Assembly: GCA_002403105.1 (NCBI GenBank)
Contig: DHHD01000066.1
Location: forward strand, 1-22,247
Length of the DNA stretch: 22,247 nucleotides
From: Anaerolineaceae bacterium UBA4781
Lineage (GTDB): Bacteria; Chloroflexota; Anaerolineae; Anaerolineales; Anaerolineaceae
Direction: 5' to 3'
Numbering within the stretch: position 1 is the first letter of the stretch; each line of letters starts with the position of its first letter. The notes under the pieces were generated by a model. The model did no database searches, had not been told where the DNA came from, and saw only the letters and a program-made list of their open reading frames with translations. Of the stretch, positions 22,115 through 22,247 are shown piece after piece. Made by a program: the position numbers and the translations under genes.

Positions 22115-22247
22115 ATGGCAAAAGAGGTATATGATCGAACGAAGCCCCATTTCAACGTAGGGACGATGGGACACATTGACCATGGGAAGACAACCCTGAC
22201 GGCTGCGATCACCAAGTACTGCAGCTTACTGGGATTTGCCGACTTCA
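22115..22247 (+). CDS. tuf: Elongation factor Tu, 5' part only
   Basis: The first 44 codons are present; the rest lies beyond the right edge. The start MAKEVYDRTKPHFNVG and the P-loop GHIDHGKT (residues 19-26) identify EF-Tu, the GTPase that carries aminoacyl-tRNA to the ribosome. AGGAG lies six bases before the ATG. Placement after tRNA-Thr(GGT) is the usual context for one tuf copy in many bacteria. Whether this is the only copy cannot be told. Confidence 0.97.
   Translation, partial: MAKEVYDRTKPHFNVGTMGHIDHGKTTLTAAITKYCSLLGFADF

Noticed and set aside
1..22247. CRISPR arrays, insertion sequences, phage genes, attachment sites
   Set aside because: No regularly spaced repeats, transposase or integrase motifs, or terminal repeats with target duplications were seen in any region.

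Overview
The window is ordinary bacterial chromosome, with no phage, transposon or CRISPR content. It most resembles a member of the Chloroflexota, probably class Anaerolineae. That is an inference from gene style: a VanW-like protein beside Trm112 and LytR-CpsA-Psr proteins, an RNase J next to dnaA, multi-GAF SpoIIE-type phosphatases, and the short wording of DnaA and EF-Tu. Base composition is moderately AT-rich and sigma70-type promoters (TTGACA-like, 17-bp spacer, TATAAT) are common.

Layout from left to right. Positions 1-378 have no gene but carry two strong minus-strand promoters and a boxA-like site. They look like the leader of an rRNA operon lying just outside the left edge. A plus-strand envelope cluster follows (VanW-like membrane protein, Trm112-like zinc protein, LCP-family cell wall ligase), closed by a strong terminator. 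hutU (urocanate hydratase) is convergent to it, and an FmdB-type zinc-ribbon gene is divergent from hutU. Next come a YbhN-type membrane protein and an FAD-dependent oxidoreductase, tightly spaced. A 393-base AT-rich region with small repeats then leads to dnaA, followed by rnj (RNase J).

The minus-strand block runs from 12184 to 14983: an MBL-fold protein with a degraded metal site, a translationally coupled 103-residue protein, mutY with a C-terminal Nudix domain, and pcm. rnj and pcm share their stop codons tail to tail. A lone plus-strand hypothetical gene (15070-15432) follows. The minus-strand signalling operon (15444-19966) encodes an anti-sigma-factor antagonist (STAS), an RsbW-type kinase and a 1255-residue phosphatase with about six GAF modules and a PP2C/SpoIIE domain. 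These are all the parts of a partner switch except the sigma factor or other output. A membrane GT-C glycosyltransferase gene precedes a tRNA-Thr(TGT), tRNA-Tyr(GTA), tRNA-Thr(GGT), tuf cluster that runs off the right edge.

Most of the content is housekeeping: translation (tRNAs, tuf), RNA decay (rnj), replication start (dnaA), repair of oxidised guanine and damaged proteins (mutY, pcm), and envelope assembly. The least explained parts are the GAF-driven partner switch without a visible target, the degenerate MBL protein with its coupled partner, the intact Nudix box in MutY, and the predicted leaderless genes. I did not find a clear candidate for a wholly new system.
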